64,000 nucleotides of DNA, from positions 1-64,000 of the forward strand of contig JBEKUY010000005.1 in assembly GCA_049514555.1 (NCBI GenBank), in the 5' to 3' direction. The stretch's first letter is position 1. Each line of letters starts with the position of its first letter. The notes beneath the pieces are model-generated. The model had not been told where the DNA came from. It did not search any database and saw only the letters and a list, made by a program, of their open reading frames with translations. Both the position numbers and the translations under genes were made by a program. Below, piece after piece: positions 1-8,093 of this stretch. The DNA is from JBEKUY01 sp049514555 (lineage in GTDB: Bacteria; Acidobacteriota; Terriglobia; Acidiferrales; UBA7541).

Positions 1-455
1 TTACGCGTCCAAGCATACAACCAATCTGCCGCCAATTTCCGACTGAGCGCAATGAAGAAGGGTGCACCGAACCCTTTCAAGGCAAGGTTTACCACTGTCA
101 GCAAAAAAGCTGCCCCGGTAATAATGACTAACAACAACCCGATTTCAACCGGTATTGGAAGCTTCCAGTCAGACCAATCTTGATGAGTGGTTACTGCTCG
201 AATGATGGTTACGCCAAATAGATTCCCCAGGGCAAATTGGACAAACGTCGTTATCCAGACGACACCGCTCGTTGTAAGGTGTCGGTCGAGTATCTTCCTC
301 CCGAGCCAAACGATTGGGAATACTAACAATAGAGCTCCTACAATGATGAACAGATTCATTCTATTTGAAAGCCGTTGATGGAGCGCCCACAGCCAAATCA
401 ACCAGGTGAACACCAAAAGGGCAATCCTAAAAAGCAATTCAACGGCATGTTTCAT
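1..455 (-). CDS. Partial multi-pass membrane protein, unknown function (C-terminus outside window)
   Basis: Translating the minus strand from ATG at 455 gives an uninterrupted reading frame of 151 codons that runs off the left edge without a stop. The start follows a strong AGGAGG ribosome binding site at 463-468. The protein has several hydrophobic stretches that look like membrane helices: residues about 5-24, 33-50, 63-78 and 95-125. Short polar, Trp-rich links such as QDWSDWKLP lie between them. A small mechanosensitive-channel-like or other multi-pass family is possible, but I recognise no diagnostic motif, so no function is claimed. Confidence 0.65.
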   Translation of the reverse strand, partial: MKHAVELLFRIALLVFTWLIWLWALHQRLSNRMNLFIIVGALLLVFPIVWLGRKILDRHLTTSGVVWITTFVQFALGNLFGVTIIRAVTTHQDWSDWKLPIPVEIGLLLVIITGAAFLLTVVNLALKGFGAPFFIALSRKLAADWLYAWTR

Positions 456-640
456 GGCAACCTCCTGTGACCATTTTCGAGACCGCCCAACACTCGTTTA
501 TCTGGCCGAGCAACGCCGCTGCCTTGGAGCTTCGGGCCGTTTTGTTCTTCTGCGCCGCCCCTCTCCGGTACAACCCGAAGTACAAACAATCGCGCCGCGC
601 TCCTATCCTTCCTGGAAAACGCTCACTTTGCTAGGGAAAG

Positions 641-717
641 TGGCGCGCCCGGGGAGACTCGAACTCCCGACCCTCTGCTTAGAAGGCAGACGCTCTTTCC
701 GGCTGAGCTACGGGCGC
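641..717 (-). tRNA. tRNA-Arg, anticodon TCT
   Basis: The minus strand folds as a full cloverleaf. The acceptor stem GCGCCCG pairs with CGGGCGC. The D arm is GCTC/GAGC, and the anticodon stem TCTGC/GCAGA encloses the loop CTTCTAA, giving anticodon TCT, which reads AGA. The T arm GGGAG-TTCGAGT-CTCCC is complete. The discriminator base is G at 644 and a genomically encoded CCA lies at 641-643. Length is 74 nt without CCA. Both flanks (456-640 and 718-952) are non-coding as far as I can see. Confidence 0.96.
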
Positions 718-952
718 ATCGGGATTATTTTAAGGCTTTTTGGTGGCGATCGAAAGCAGCGATTGAATTGATTTGACCCTCCGTAGCGGATTAGACGCTC
801 CGTCTCTTTATATGCGTCAGCCGTCCGGCAAGCAGATGGGAAGCGGAATGCTCTCCTGGGAGCAAGCTCCCACGTCTCAAAATGAGTTGAGAGATCCTAG
901 GACATTCGGCCTGTGACCGAATACTCTGCAAACTCGGCTTCCGATTTTGTCC

Positions 953-2449
953 TTATCGCATTTCTCGATCACGACAAGCAGGCAGGGCCGGCGAGAGCCG
1001 AACGCTTGAAACGCTGGACATCGCAGTAGGGGCCAATTTCCAGGGGCGACTACGCCATGACTGCGCCCCCAGAGCCAACAATGCGGGGAAGCACACCAGG
1101 ACGTAGCGGGGCTCACACGTCTGTAACTGCGTCAGGAACGCGGTGCGGATCACGATGAACGCCACGATCAGGGCAATTCCAGGACTCGCGCGCCAGTGCA
1201 CAGCGCCGAGTAACGCCAGGCCCGCGTACAGAAAATTCAAGAGGGCGAACCCAAGGGTGGTCTCGAAGCCCGTCGGACTTTGATGCCAGCCATCGCTCGG
1301 TGGCCAGATTTTTCCGGAGTAAGGGAGCAAGGTGATTCTCGGAGTGAACCACATCGCGGCAGCGCGTTCGATGGGAATCCAAGCGTAGCTCCGGAATGGA
1401 TGCCGGCGTGTACGTTCGCGGGCCAACCGCGCGAACTCCGCATCCATTTGACCGGTCATGCGGCGCTCGCGATTGTAACGTTCGAGTAGAGAAGCAACCC
1501 GACTGCGTTCTTCGGGTGAATCAAAGGCATAGGCAGGGAGATCGTTGAGTGCGATGGGGTCGACAGGCAACTTCCAGGTGAGAAGATAGGCGTCGCGGAA
1601 ACGAAACATCCAAGTCTTTGTCCAGGCGTAAAACCCCGTGGGCATGACAACACCGAAGGTTTCCGCATAGCGCGGGGCGAGGAACTGTACTCGTCCAAGC
1701 GCGTGGGCGTTGCGCGCGGCCCAGGGAGCTAACGGCAGCAACAATCCAACGGTCACCCAAAGAGTGGCCACCGTCAGCTTTCTCCAATTCAACGGCCGCC
1801 ACCAGCGCAGCCAATACACAAGCAAGATAGCCGCGAGGAGCAGCGGCGTCTCGGGCCGAACGAGCGTGCCGAGGCCCACAACAAGTCCAGCCAGAAACCA
1901 AATCCGAACGGAGCGAAGAAGATCGCTCCTCTCTTGAATGAGGCCAGGTTCATAGGCAGAAGGGAGCAGGAAGATAAGGATCGCCAGCGTCGTCAGAAAC
2001 GTCGTGAGGACTTCCGTGAGAGGCACGGCGGCATAATTCGCGGTAAAGGGACACAGGACCGCCAGCCAAAGCGCCGCTATCGTAATTCGCCTACGGATCG
2101 GTTCGCTGGCTCCGGCGGCAAGCCGCGCCGCTATGCATACGGTCAGAACGCATGTCGCAAGATCGACGAACGCTTGCGCCACAAATACTGCGTTTCTCCC
2201 GGGGCCTGCCAGGGAATAGATGACCGCCAGGAATCCGGGATATCCCGGCATGCGCGCGTCGGATGGATAGAGAAGTCCATTCGAGAAAAAGCCGTAAACA
2301 CCATGATAGAGCCAATTACGGGCCAGCTCTTCATAGTAGGGCGTGTCCCCGGAAGCAAATGGGAACCGCCAGACAAAGAAGAGACGCAACCCCAATCCAA
2401 CGAGCAAAGCAGGGAACAAGTGTTTGTAGAAAGGCCTGGGCAGCATCAT
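953..2449 (-). CDS. GT39/ArnT-like membrane glycosyltransferase
   Basis: A 498-residue protein with about ten hydrophobic helices. It begins with a membrane segment and then a periplasmic loop carrying GDTPYYEELARN, where an acidic residue after the first helix is typical of GT-C enzymes of the dolichyl-phosphate-mannose mannosyltransferase (GT39, PMT_2) type. A second loop motif, MPGYPGFLAV, also fits this family. By family it would move a sugar from a polyprenyl-phosphate donor to lipid or protein on the outer face of the inner membrane; the acceptor cannot be told. The ribosome binding site is weak. It stands alone, divergent from the diguanylate cyclase, so no pathway context is available. 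Confidence 0.75.
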   Translation of the reverse strand: MMLPRPFYKHLFPALLVGLGLRLFFVWRFPFASGDTPYYEELARNWLYHGVYGFFSNGLLYPSDARMPGYPGFLAVIYSLAGPGRNAVFVAQAFVDLATCVLTVCIAARLAAGASEPIRRRITIAALWLAVLCPFTANYAAVPLTEVLTTFLTTLAILIFLLPSAYEPGLIQERSDLLRSVRIWFLAGLVVGLGTLVRPETPLLLAAILLVYWLRWWRPLNWRKLTVATLWVTVGLLLPLAPWAARNAHALGRVQFLAPRYAETFGVVMPTGFYAWTKTWMFRFRDAYLLTWKLPVDPIALNDLPAYAFDSPEERSRVASLLERYNRERRMTGQMDAEFARLARERTRRHPFRSYAWIPIERAAAMWFTPRITLLPYSGKIWPPSDGWHQSPTGFETTLGFALLNFLYAGLALLGAVHWRASPGIALIVAFIVIRTAFLTQLQTCEPRYVLVCFPALLALGAQSWRSRPWKLAPTAMSSVSSVRLSPALPACRDREMR

Positions 2450-2960
2450 TTCGCCCGAAAGTGCAGATCCGAGAAGAGCGACCTAGATTACCACGTCGTT
2501 GCCGGCCGGGATGAATTGGGATTAGGGGTGAATGCCCAGGGGAAGAATCGGCGGTCACATCTCTCGCAGCGAAACGGCCTCACGAAAATCATGCCCAGAA
2601 TTCTTCGTTCAGTGACCCCTCTGCGTTTTGCTGATGAATTCGTCGATTGCAGCACATCGGCCAACTCATCATCACGATTCTCCTAGTGCGACATCTCGAT
2701 TACCGAGCGCACTCCCTGCTGCGAGAAACCCTGTTCTCTGTGTCGTTTTGAACACTGGCATCCGATTACCTCACCTGCTAAGCCACACTCAGGCCTGGCT
2801 TTACCGGCTCGCTGCCCGGGCTTTCATTGGGATTGCCTCACGTCGTAGATGTTCAAAATGGAACAGACTCCGCTTTCTTGCCGACATATGGTGGGCACGG
2901 AGGGGTCTACATCCTGGCCGCCCATCCATATCATTATGGACGGCTTCGGTGGTTCCGTGT
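2450..2960. other. Intergenic region between divergent genes
   Basis: About 510 bases between the glycosyltransferase start and the chosen start of the diguanylate cyclase. The downstream reading frame stays open back to 2628, but that extension lacks a recognisable domain and is probably not translated. A CTGTTC half-site at about 2731 resembles half of the dyads at 6000 and 13656, without its partner. No RNA gene or clear promoter was identified. Confidence 0.4.
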
Positions 2961-4322
2961 ATGGCATCCATAGCAGAACTGGGGCAGAACGAAATCCAGT
3001 CTGATCGGAGGAATGTCGGTCTGGAGAGCACGGCTTCTCACAGACGCCGGCCCCTCCGCGTCCTCTTCATCCACCGCGATGCGGAGGTAGTAGACAACTG
3101 CCTGCAAGAGCTGGAGAAAGCGCGATTTATTGTCAGCGCTGATGTCGTTTTAACCTTGGCGCAGTGCACAGAACAGCTCCGCTCCCACTCTTATGATGTC
3201 GTTGTAGCCGAGTACCCCAGCCCGAGTTGGAAGCGATCCCAGGCTTTGCAGCTCCTACATCAGACTGTGCAGGAGATTCCGCTTCTCTTTGTGACCACCG
3301 GTCCGGAAAGTGAATCCCTGGCGGAGCTAACCGCTCATGGTGCTTTCGATTACGTTGAGCGCGAGCACGTCGCTCAATTGCCCATGGCGATTCGCCGAGC
3401 TCTGAACGAAAAGGAACTGCGCGCAGAGCTGGAAAAAGCCGGAAAGGCCTTGCGGCATTCGCAATCGCTGTATCGTGCCCTGGCGGACAATCCCACTTAC
3501 GGAATATGCCGGTGCGATGCTGAAGGAAAGTTTGTCGACGTCAATCAGGCACTGGCAACGATGCTTGGCTACGCAACGAGAGAGGAACTTTTGGCGGCGA
3601 ACCACGCGTCCGAGATCGTGCTCGATCTCGGTCCGGCAACGCCATTGGCCGGCCGATCTCACGAGACGATGTGTATCGAGCCTGTCGAAATAGAGTGGAA
3701 GCGGAAAAACGGCGCGACTCTGAAAGCCAGGCTCAGCGGTCGCGGTGTCTACGGCGACCATGGAGATTTTGTCGGCTATGAAATCATCGCCGTCGATGTC
3801 ACAGAACAGCGGACGCTGGAGGATCAACTGCGTCAGCAAGCATCGAGCGATTCGCTGACCGGCTTGGCCAATCATCGCCGTCTCTTCGAGGTGTTGGAGG
3901 CAGAGGTCTGCCGGTTTAAGCGTACCGGGCGGGAATTCTCAGTTCTATTGCTGGACCTCGACGGGTTGAAAGAGATTAACGATCGATTTGGCCATCTGGC
4001 GGGAAACCGGGCGCTCTGCAGGCTGACGCAGATCCTGACGGACTCCTGCCGAACCATAGATACTGCAGCGCGCCACGGCGGGGACGAGTTCGCGTTGGTC
4101 CTGCCGGAAACAGGCGCCGCCGCCGCCGCATTGGTGGCACGGCGGATTTGCGATCTTCTGGCGAAAGATAACGAGGAGCCAAAGCTTTCCGTCAGCGTAG
4201 GAGTTGCCAGTTATCCGAAGGACGCTGACACCATCGGAACTCTTCTATACGCAGCGGACAGGGCCCTATACGCGATGAAAGACAAGCAGCCAAGAGCCGC
4301 TCAGGCCGATCACGTCTCTTAA
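2961..4322 (+). CDS. Diguanylate cyclase: degenerate receiver, PAS and GGDEF
   Basis: Makes cyclic di-GMP from two GTP. From ATG 2961 the protein is 453 residues. Residues about 30-145 have a receiver fold, but the phospho-acceptor region reads VVVAEYPSPSW, so the usual Asp is replaced and phosphorylation is unlikely. A PAS domain follows (about 165-285, ending YEIIAVDVTEQ), then a GGDEF domain (about 290-450). The active-site motif is intact (RHGGDEFALVLPE), and an RxxD inhibitory site (RTID) lies exactly five residues before it, which predicts product inhibition. The start is uncertain because the frame is open further upstream and no good ribosome binding site is visible. The PilZ protein at 34545 is a possible c-di-GMP reader in the same window. 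Confidence 0.85.
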   Translation: MASIAELGQNEIQSDRRNVGLESTASHRRRPLRVLFIHRDAEVVDNCLQELEKARFIVSADVVLTLAQCTEQLRSHSYDVVVAEYPSPSWKRSQALQLLHQTVQEIPLLFVTTGPESESLAELTAHGAFDYVEREHVAQLPMAIRRALNEKELRAELEKAGKALRHSQSLYRALADNPTYGICRCDAEGKFVDVNQALATMLGYATREELLAANHASEIVLDLGPATPLAGRSHETMCIEPVEIEWKRKNGATLKARLSGRGVYGDHGDFVGYEIIAVDVTEQRTLEDQLRQQASSDSLTGLANHRRLFEVLEAEVCRFKRTGREFSVLLLDLDGLKEINDRFGHLAGNRALCRLTQILTDSCRTIDTAARHGGDEFALVLPETGAAAAALVARRICDLLAKDNEEPKLSVSVGVASYPKDADTIGTLLYAADRALYAMKDKQPRAAQADHVS

Positions 4323-4403
4323 CCGCGCCAAGCAGTTTCCAATCCTGAGTTTTGTCGAAATCGGGAGTGATGTGAACACGGCCTGGAAAAGGGGTAGGCT
4401 CAG

Positions 4404-4913
4404 ATGAATGAATACCATTTGGGCTCACGCGACAGGTCACAAGAACGCAAAGTGCATGGCAATTGTGACGACAAAATCCAATATTTATTGAGCGCGGAAG
4501 AACAAATCCTTCAATCGATTTCTGCCCGAGCGCCCCTCCGGGAAGTACTGAATGGGATATGCAGTGCTCTCGATTGTCAGATAGGGAATATGGTTTCTCT
4601 CATCTCCCTGCCCGAGGACGATGCAACAAGCCCCACTGAAATTGCACAGAACGCGGCGCTCTTTGGTCTGTATCTGTTCCTTTCCGCAGGCATCGTTGCT
4701 GAGAGCGGTGAAGAGCTCAGTTGTTTGGAGATGTACTGTAGCGTTCCACGAAGCCCCTCTGCCAGCGAATTTCAATTGATTGAACGGGCAAAGTGCCTGG
4801 CCGCAATCGCGATCGATCGCGACATTGAGGCAGGCCATCATGCCAATGGCCGTGTTCAGGAGAACCCGCCGGCGCGAGGAAATGTGCGCACGGGGCTAGT
4901 TTCCGTGAACTGA
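4404..4913 (+). CDS. Small GAF-like sensory protein
   Basis: A 169-residue soluble protein. Its N-terminal third (LSAEEQILQSISARAPLREV) and following segment (ICSALDCQIGNMVSLI) match the opening of GAF domains, which bind small ligands or partners. The C-terminal helix (ERAKCLAAIAIDRD) matches the usual closing helix. No output domain is attached. A GGGG-rich ribosome binding site precedes the ATG. It lies 81 bases downstream of the diguanylate cyclase in the same direction and may be co-transcribed. Ligand and role are unknown. Confidence 0.6.
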   Translation: MNEYHLGSRDRSQERKVHGNCDDKIQYLLSAEEQILQSISARAPLREVLNGICSALDCQIGNMVSLISLPEDDATSPTEIAQNAALFGLYLFLSAGIVAESGEELSCLEMYCSVPRSPSASEFQLIERAKCLAAIAIDRDIEAGHHANGRVQENPPARGNVRTGLVSVN

Positions 4914-4992
4914 TCTTGAGGCGCGCCGATTCTCTCCCAAGAATCAATGAGAATGAGTTTCCGCCACGCCATTGGGGATATGGCGGCTTGGG

Positions 4993-5685
4993 TCAATCGT
5001 GCAGCACGACGCTCAAGAGAGAGGTGTTGATCTGAAGGCCGCCGTTGTACTTGATGAAACCGAGGTTCCTGAATTTGTTCATGAAAAAATTGACCCGCGA
5101 GCGCGTCGTGCCGATCATCCCCGCCAGCGTTTCTTGCGATATGTTGGGGAGTACTCCGTGGGGCCGGTCTTCCTTGCCGTAACGGGCCAGCAACAGAAGA
5201 GCCCGAGCCAAGCGCTTCTCGCTGGAGTTAAAAAGCTGATCAATGAGATCCTCCTCGATTCGGATGTTCCTGGTAAGCATATGAGAGATGAAGAGGTCCG
5301 AGAACGCATGTTCCGTGCGGAGCACGCGCATCATCTCGTTTTTTTCAATGAATAGTATGGACGTGGGCACAATCGCGGTGGCCGTCCCCATACAGAAAGG
5401 CTGACCTGCCAGGCATCCCTCGCCAAAAAAATCGCCCGGTCCCAGAACCGCCACGACCGCCTCTTTGCCGCTCTCATTGACAACGGAGAGTTTTACACCG
5501 CCTTTTTGGATGTATTTCACGCCTTTGGCCGGATCACCTTGAGAGTAGATCTTCTCCGATCTCCGAAACTTTACAATTTTTCGCGCCACGCCAGCCGAAT
5601 CGAGAAAAGCTTGGACGTTGAATGCGCCCTTCTTGGCGGACATACTTCTGGATTTCTTATGGGTAGAAATCGCGACTCCGTCCAT
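4993..5685 (-). CDS. Crp/Fnr-family transcription regulator 1
   Basis: A 230-residue protein with an N-terminal cyclic-nucleotide-binding-type beta roll (about 30-135, with GPGDFFGEGCLAG) and a C-terminal winged helix (about 165-228, recognition region SQETLAGMIGTTRSRVNFF). It lacks the four-cysteine set of oxygen-sensing Fnr, so the signal is unknown. The start at 5685 was chosen for the GGGAG ribosome binding site just upstream; the frame is open to 5778. It is clearly paralogous to the regulator at 12910-13587: the HTH and the C-terminal VVLH are shared. A dyad of the shared type lies at 6000-6017 in its upstream region. Confidence 0.9.
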   Translation of the reverse strand: MDGVAISTHKKSRSMSAKKGAFNVQAFLDSAGVARKIVKFRRSEKIYSQGDPAKGVKYIQKGGVKLSVVNESGKEAVVAVLGPGDFFGEGCLAGQPFCMGTATAIVPTSILFIEKNEMMRVLRTEHAFSDLFISHMLTRNIRIEEDLIDQLFNSSEKRLARALLLLARYGKEDRPHGVLPNISQETLAGMIGTTRSRVNFFMNKFRNLGFIKYNGGLQINTSLLSVVLHD

Positions 5686-6205
5686 AAAACTACTCCCTAG
5701 AGATAGCCTAGCAAAACCATACCAATTGAGGCAAGACTGTTTGGAGGGATGCACTCCCAGCAGAGCCACCGCTTTCAACTGGACTTGGACCCGGTCAGGG
5801 CCGCCTCCAGTCCGACGTGCAACACTCGGTAGCTCTCGTTCGCGATAGGACTAAGGAAACTCGACTCGCTCAGATGAGCAGGACGGACATTCGTGTGTTT
5901 GGGGGAGCCCGCAGGGCCTCGATTATACGAAAGAATGAATTCCAGCCATCCGTTCATCAGCCTTGTAAGGAACGATCTCAGCGCAAATAAACTGCGAAAC
6001 TGTATACAAGTGAACAGACGCGTGTCTCGACGGAGCCTAGGATTGTCTTGCAGAACGTAAATCACGGGGCCTGTCTGGATCGATAGTCCAGCCCTTCGTT
6101 GAATTGAAGCGATTCAATACGTTCTCCGCACCAGACAGAGCACGCAGCAATTCGTGGGGGCCAAGCTAGAAGTGTCTCGCAGCAAGGACAGAAGGGCAAA
6201 AGAGT
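5686..6205. other. Regulatory intergenic region between crp-like gene 1 and the small membrane gene
   Basis: About 520 bases between divergent genes. It contains the 18-bp dyad at 6000-6017. A 96-codon minus-strand frame (5775-6065) covers part of it, but it overlaps the dyad, has no recognisable domain and no good ribosome binding site, so I treat it as non-coding. Confidence 0.55.
6000..6017. promoter_or_regulatory. Dyad A, putative Crp-like operator
   Basis: CTGTATACAAGTGAACAG, an imperfect inverted repeat with CTGT and ACAG ends. The same 18-bp pattern recurs at 9535, 12238 and 13656. It lies 188 bases before the small membrane gene at 6206 and 315 bases before crp-like gene 1. Confidence 0.6.
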
Positions 6206-6397
6206 ATGCCTCTCCTTCACATTCTATTGACCCTGATCGTCGTTGGCATCCTCCTGTGGTTGGTGAATAGTTTCATCCCCATGGCAGGCAGCATCAAGTC
6301 GATCTTGAACGCAGTCGTGGTCATTTGTGTTGTGTTGTGGCTGCTGAACATTTTTGGAGCCTTTCATTCTCTCTCCCGGATCCGGCTTGGGTCGTGA
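6206..6397 (+). CDS. Thivi_2564-type small membrane protein
   Basis: A 63-residue protein made of two hydrophobic helices separated by a short loop containing PMAGSIKSILN. This arrangement and the loop match the small inner-membrane family known as Thivi_2564, whose biochemical role is not established. GAAGGG about ten bases upstream serves as ribosome binding site. It follows dyad A and may belong to the same regulon as the small membrane genes at 12366 and 12536. Confidence 0.8.
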   Translation: MPLLHILLTLIVVGILLWLVNSFIPMAGSIKSILNAVVVICVVLWLLNIFGAFHSLSRIRLGS

Positions 6398-6524
6398 ACG
6401 AAGCAGGATGAACGGCCGAGGGAAGATCTCTAGGCCACGGACCGGAATCAACGATCAGGAGCAGTCATCCCGCCACCTACGACGAGTGACGGGCGCATGA
6501 GCGCGCTATGACGGAGGCAACACC

Positions 6525-7742
6525 ATGAAACTGATTGGAGTTATTAGTACAACGGCTCTGTTTCTGCTTCTCGGGATCACTGTTTCGGCTGGCGGCCAGC
6601 AGGAGCGCCAGGGGAAACAGGAGGCTACGCCCCCGAAACAGGAGCAGCAGGCTAAGCCTGAGAAGCAGCAGCAGCAACAGCAACAGGCCAAGCCCGCAAA
6701 ACAGCAACAGCAGCAGCAAGCCAACGCTGCGAAACAACAGCAGCAGCAAGCCAAGGGGCAGCAGCAGGAGCAGCAGAAACAGCAGCAAGCCACCTCTGCG
6801 AAGCAACAACAGCAGCAAGCCAAGGGTCAGCAGCAGGAGCAACAGAAGCAGCAGAAACAGCAGCAAGCCACCTCTGCGAGGCAGCAACAGCAGCAAGCCA
6901 AGGGTCAGCAGCAGGAGCAACAGAAGCAGCAGAAACAGCAGCAAGCCACCTCTGCGAAGCAACAACAGCAGCAAGCCAAGGGGCAGCAGCAGGAGCAGCA
7001 GAAACAGCAGAAACAGCAGCAAGCCACCTCTGCGAAGCAACAACAGCAGCAAGCCAAGGGTCAGCAGCAGGAGCAGCAGAAACAGCAGAAACAGCAGCAG
7101 GCCACCTCTGCGAAGCAACAACAGCAGCAAGCCAAGGGGCAGCAGCAGGAGCAGCAGAAACAGCAGAAACAGCAGAAACAGCAGCAGGCCACCTCTGCGA
7201 GGCAACAGGAGCAGCAAGCCAAGGGTCAGCAGCAGGAGCAACAGAAGCAGCAGAAACAGCAGCAAGCCACCTCTGCGAAGCAACAGCAGCAGCAAGCCAA
7301 GGGTCAGCAGCAGGAGCAACAGAAGCAGCAGCGCCAGCAGCAGGCCAACAGGCCTGCACCACAACGGACTCCTGCTCAGGTACGCCAACAGCAGGCCGCA
7401 TGGCAGGGTGATCGTGCACATAACTGGCAGTCCGAGCACCGCACCTGGCAGCAACGTGGCGGTTACCACGGCTACCGCATTCCGGAGGACCGTTTCGGCA
7501 GCTACTATGGCCAGGATCACTTCTTCCGGTTCTACAGTCTCCCGGTGAGGATTGTTGGCGGGCACCGCCGCTTCCACTACGGCGGCTATTGGTTCAGTCT
7601 GGTTGACCCGTGGCCAGAATACTGGTCGAGCGACTGGTACGATAACGATGACGTATACGTGGACTACTACGGTGATGGATATTATCTGTTCAACCGCAGA
7701 TATCCCGGCGATCGCATTGCCATCAGCTTCTACCTGAACTAG
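6525..7742 (+). CDS. Secreted Gln-rich repeat protein with aromatic C-terminal domain
   Basis: A 405-residue protein with a clear signal peptide (residues 1-23, ending VSAGG). A low-complexity middle section (about 35-280) is almost all Gln, Lys, Ala and Glu. It contains seven copies of ATSAK or ATSAR set in a unit of about 26 residues. The C-terminal domain (about 310-405) is rich in Tyr, Trp, Asp and Gly (for example FHYGGYWF and DDVYVDYYGDGYY), like secreted proteins common in Acidobacteria. GGAGG lies just upstream of the ATG. Function unknown; an extracellular or periplasmic structural role is a guess. Because the repeats are CAG-rich, all reading frames stay open across them, and those alternative frames are artefacts. 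Confidence 0.85.
   Translation: MKLIGVISTTALFLLLGITVSAGGQQERQGKQEATPPKQEQQAKPEKQQQQQQQAKPAKQQQQQQANAAKQQQQQAKGQQQEQQKQQQATSAKQQQQQAKGQQQEQQKQQKQQQATSARQQQQQAKGQQQEQQKQQKQQQATSAKQQQQQAKGQQQEQQKQQKQQQATSAKQQQQQAKGQQQEQQKQQKQQQATSAKQQQQQAKGQQQEQQKQQKQQKQQQATSARQQEQQAKGQQQEQQKQQKQQQATSAKQQQQQAKGQQQEQQKQQRQQQANRPAPQRTPAQVRQQQAAWQGDRAHNWQSEHRTWQQRGGYHGYRIPEDRFGSYYGQDHFFRFYSLPVRIVGGHRRFHYGGYWFSLVDPWPEYWSSDWYDNDDVYVDYYGDGYYLFNRRYPGDRIAISFYLN
6730..7335 (+). repeat. In-frame tandem repeat array, about 78-bp unit
   Basis: Near-identical units centred on gccacctctgcgaag followed by CAG-rich sequence repeat about seven times inside the Gln-rich gene. Units differ by insertion or loss of short CAG-type triplet blocks and by silent changes, as expected of replication slippage. 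The array length probably varies between strains. Confidence 0.85.
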
Positions 7743-7869
7743 GGGCTCATCGAGCGCGGTGAGCCAATGCAACCCGGCCCCAGCGCGGAGATTTGCCAGA
7801 GAATCAGACCGGCGCTGGGGCAGGGTGGCTGAATATCGACGGTTGGATGCACAAAGGGAAGAGAAACCA

Positions 7870-8025
7870 ATGCTGGCAACGATCTTGATCGTCTTCTTGG
7901 TCTTGGCACTCGTAGGTGCTTTCCCGCGGTGGTCTCACAGCCGCGAGTGGGGCTACGTCCCGACGGGGGGTTTAGGTCTGGCACTCCTCGTCGTCGTCGT
8001 CCTCGTGTTTCTCGGACGTCTTTAG
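7870..8025 (+). CDS. DUF3309-type small membrane protein
   Basis: A 51-residue protein: hydrophobic helix, a short loop with FPRWSHSREWGYVPTGG, then a second hydrophobic helix ending FLGRL. The loop pattern (P-x-W, SR-x-WGY, P-x-GGLGL) is that of the DUF3309 family of small bacterial membrane proteins of unknown role. The start was chosen for the GGGAAGAG ribosome binding site immediately upstream. Confidence 0.85.
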   Translation: MLATILIVFLVLALVGAFPRWSHSREWGYVPTGGLGLALLVVVVLVFLGRL

Positions 8026-8093
8026 GTTTTTCGCCACGGGGTTTGCACGCTAGAAAGTGCGCCCATCGGCTGGCGAAGTGAAAAAACTTGTCT

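Noticed and set aside
4363..4380. Fifth Crp-like dyad before the GAF-like gene (gatgtgaacacg)
   Set aside because: Only the right half is partly matched and the left CTGT/GTGT end is missing.
5775..6065. A 96-codon minus-strand frame upstream of Crp-like gene 1
   Set aside because: It overlaps the conserved dyad at 6000-6017, lacks a ribosome binding site and has no recognisable domain.
6477..7772. Long minus-strand and alternative-frame reading frames across the Gln-rich gene
   Set aside because: They exist only because CAG-type repeats contain no stop codon in any frame. They give poly-Leu or poly-Ala products without start signals.
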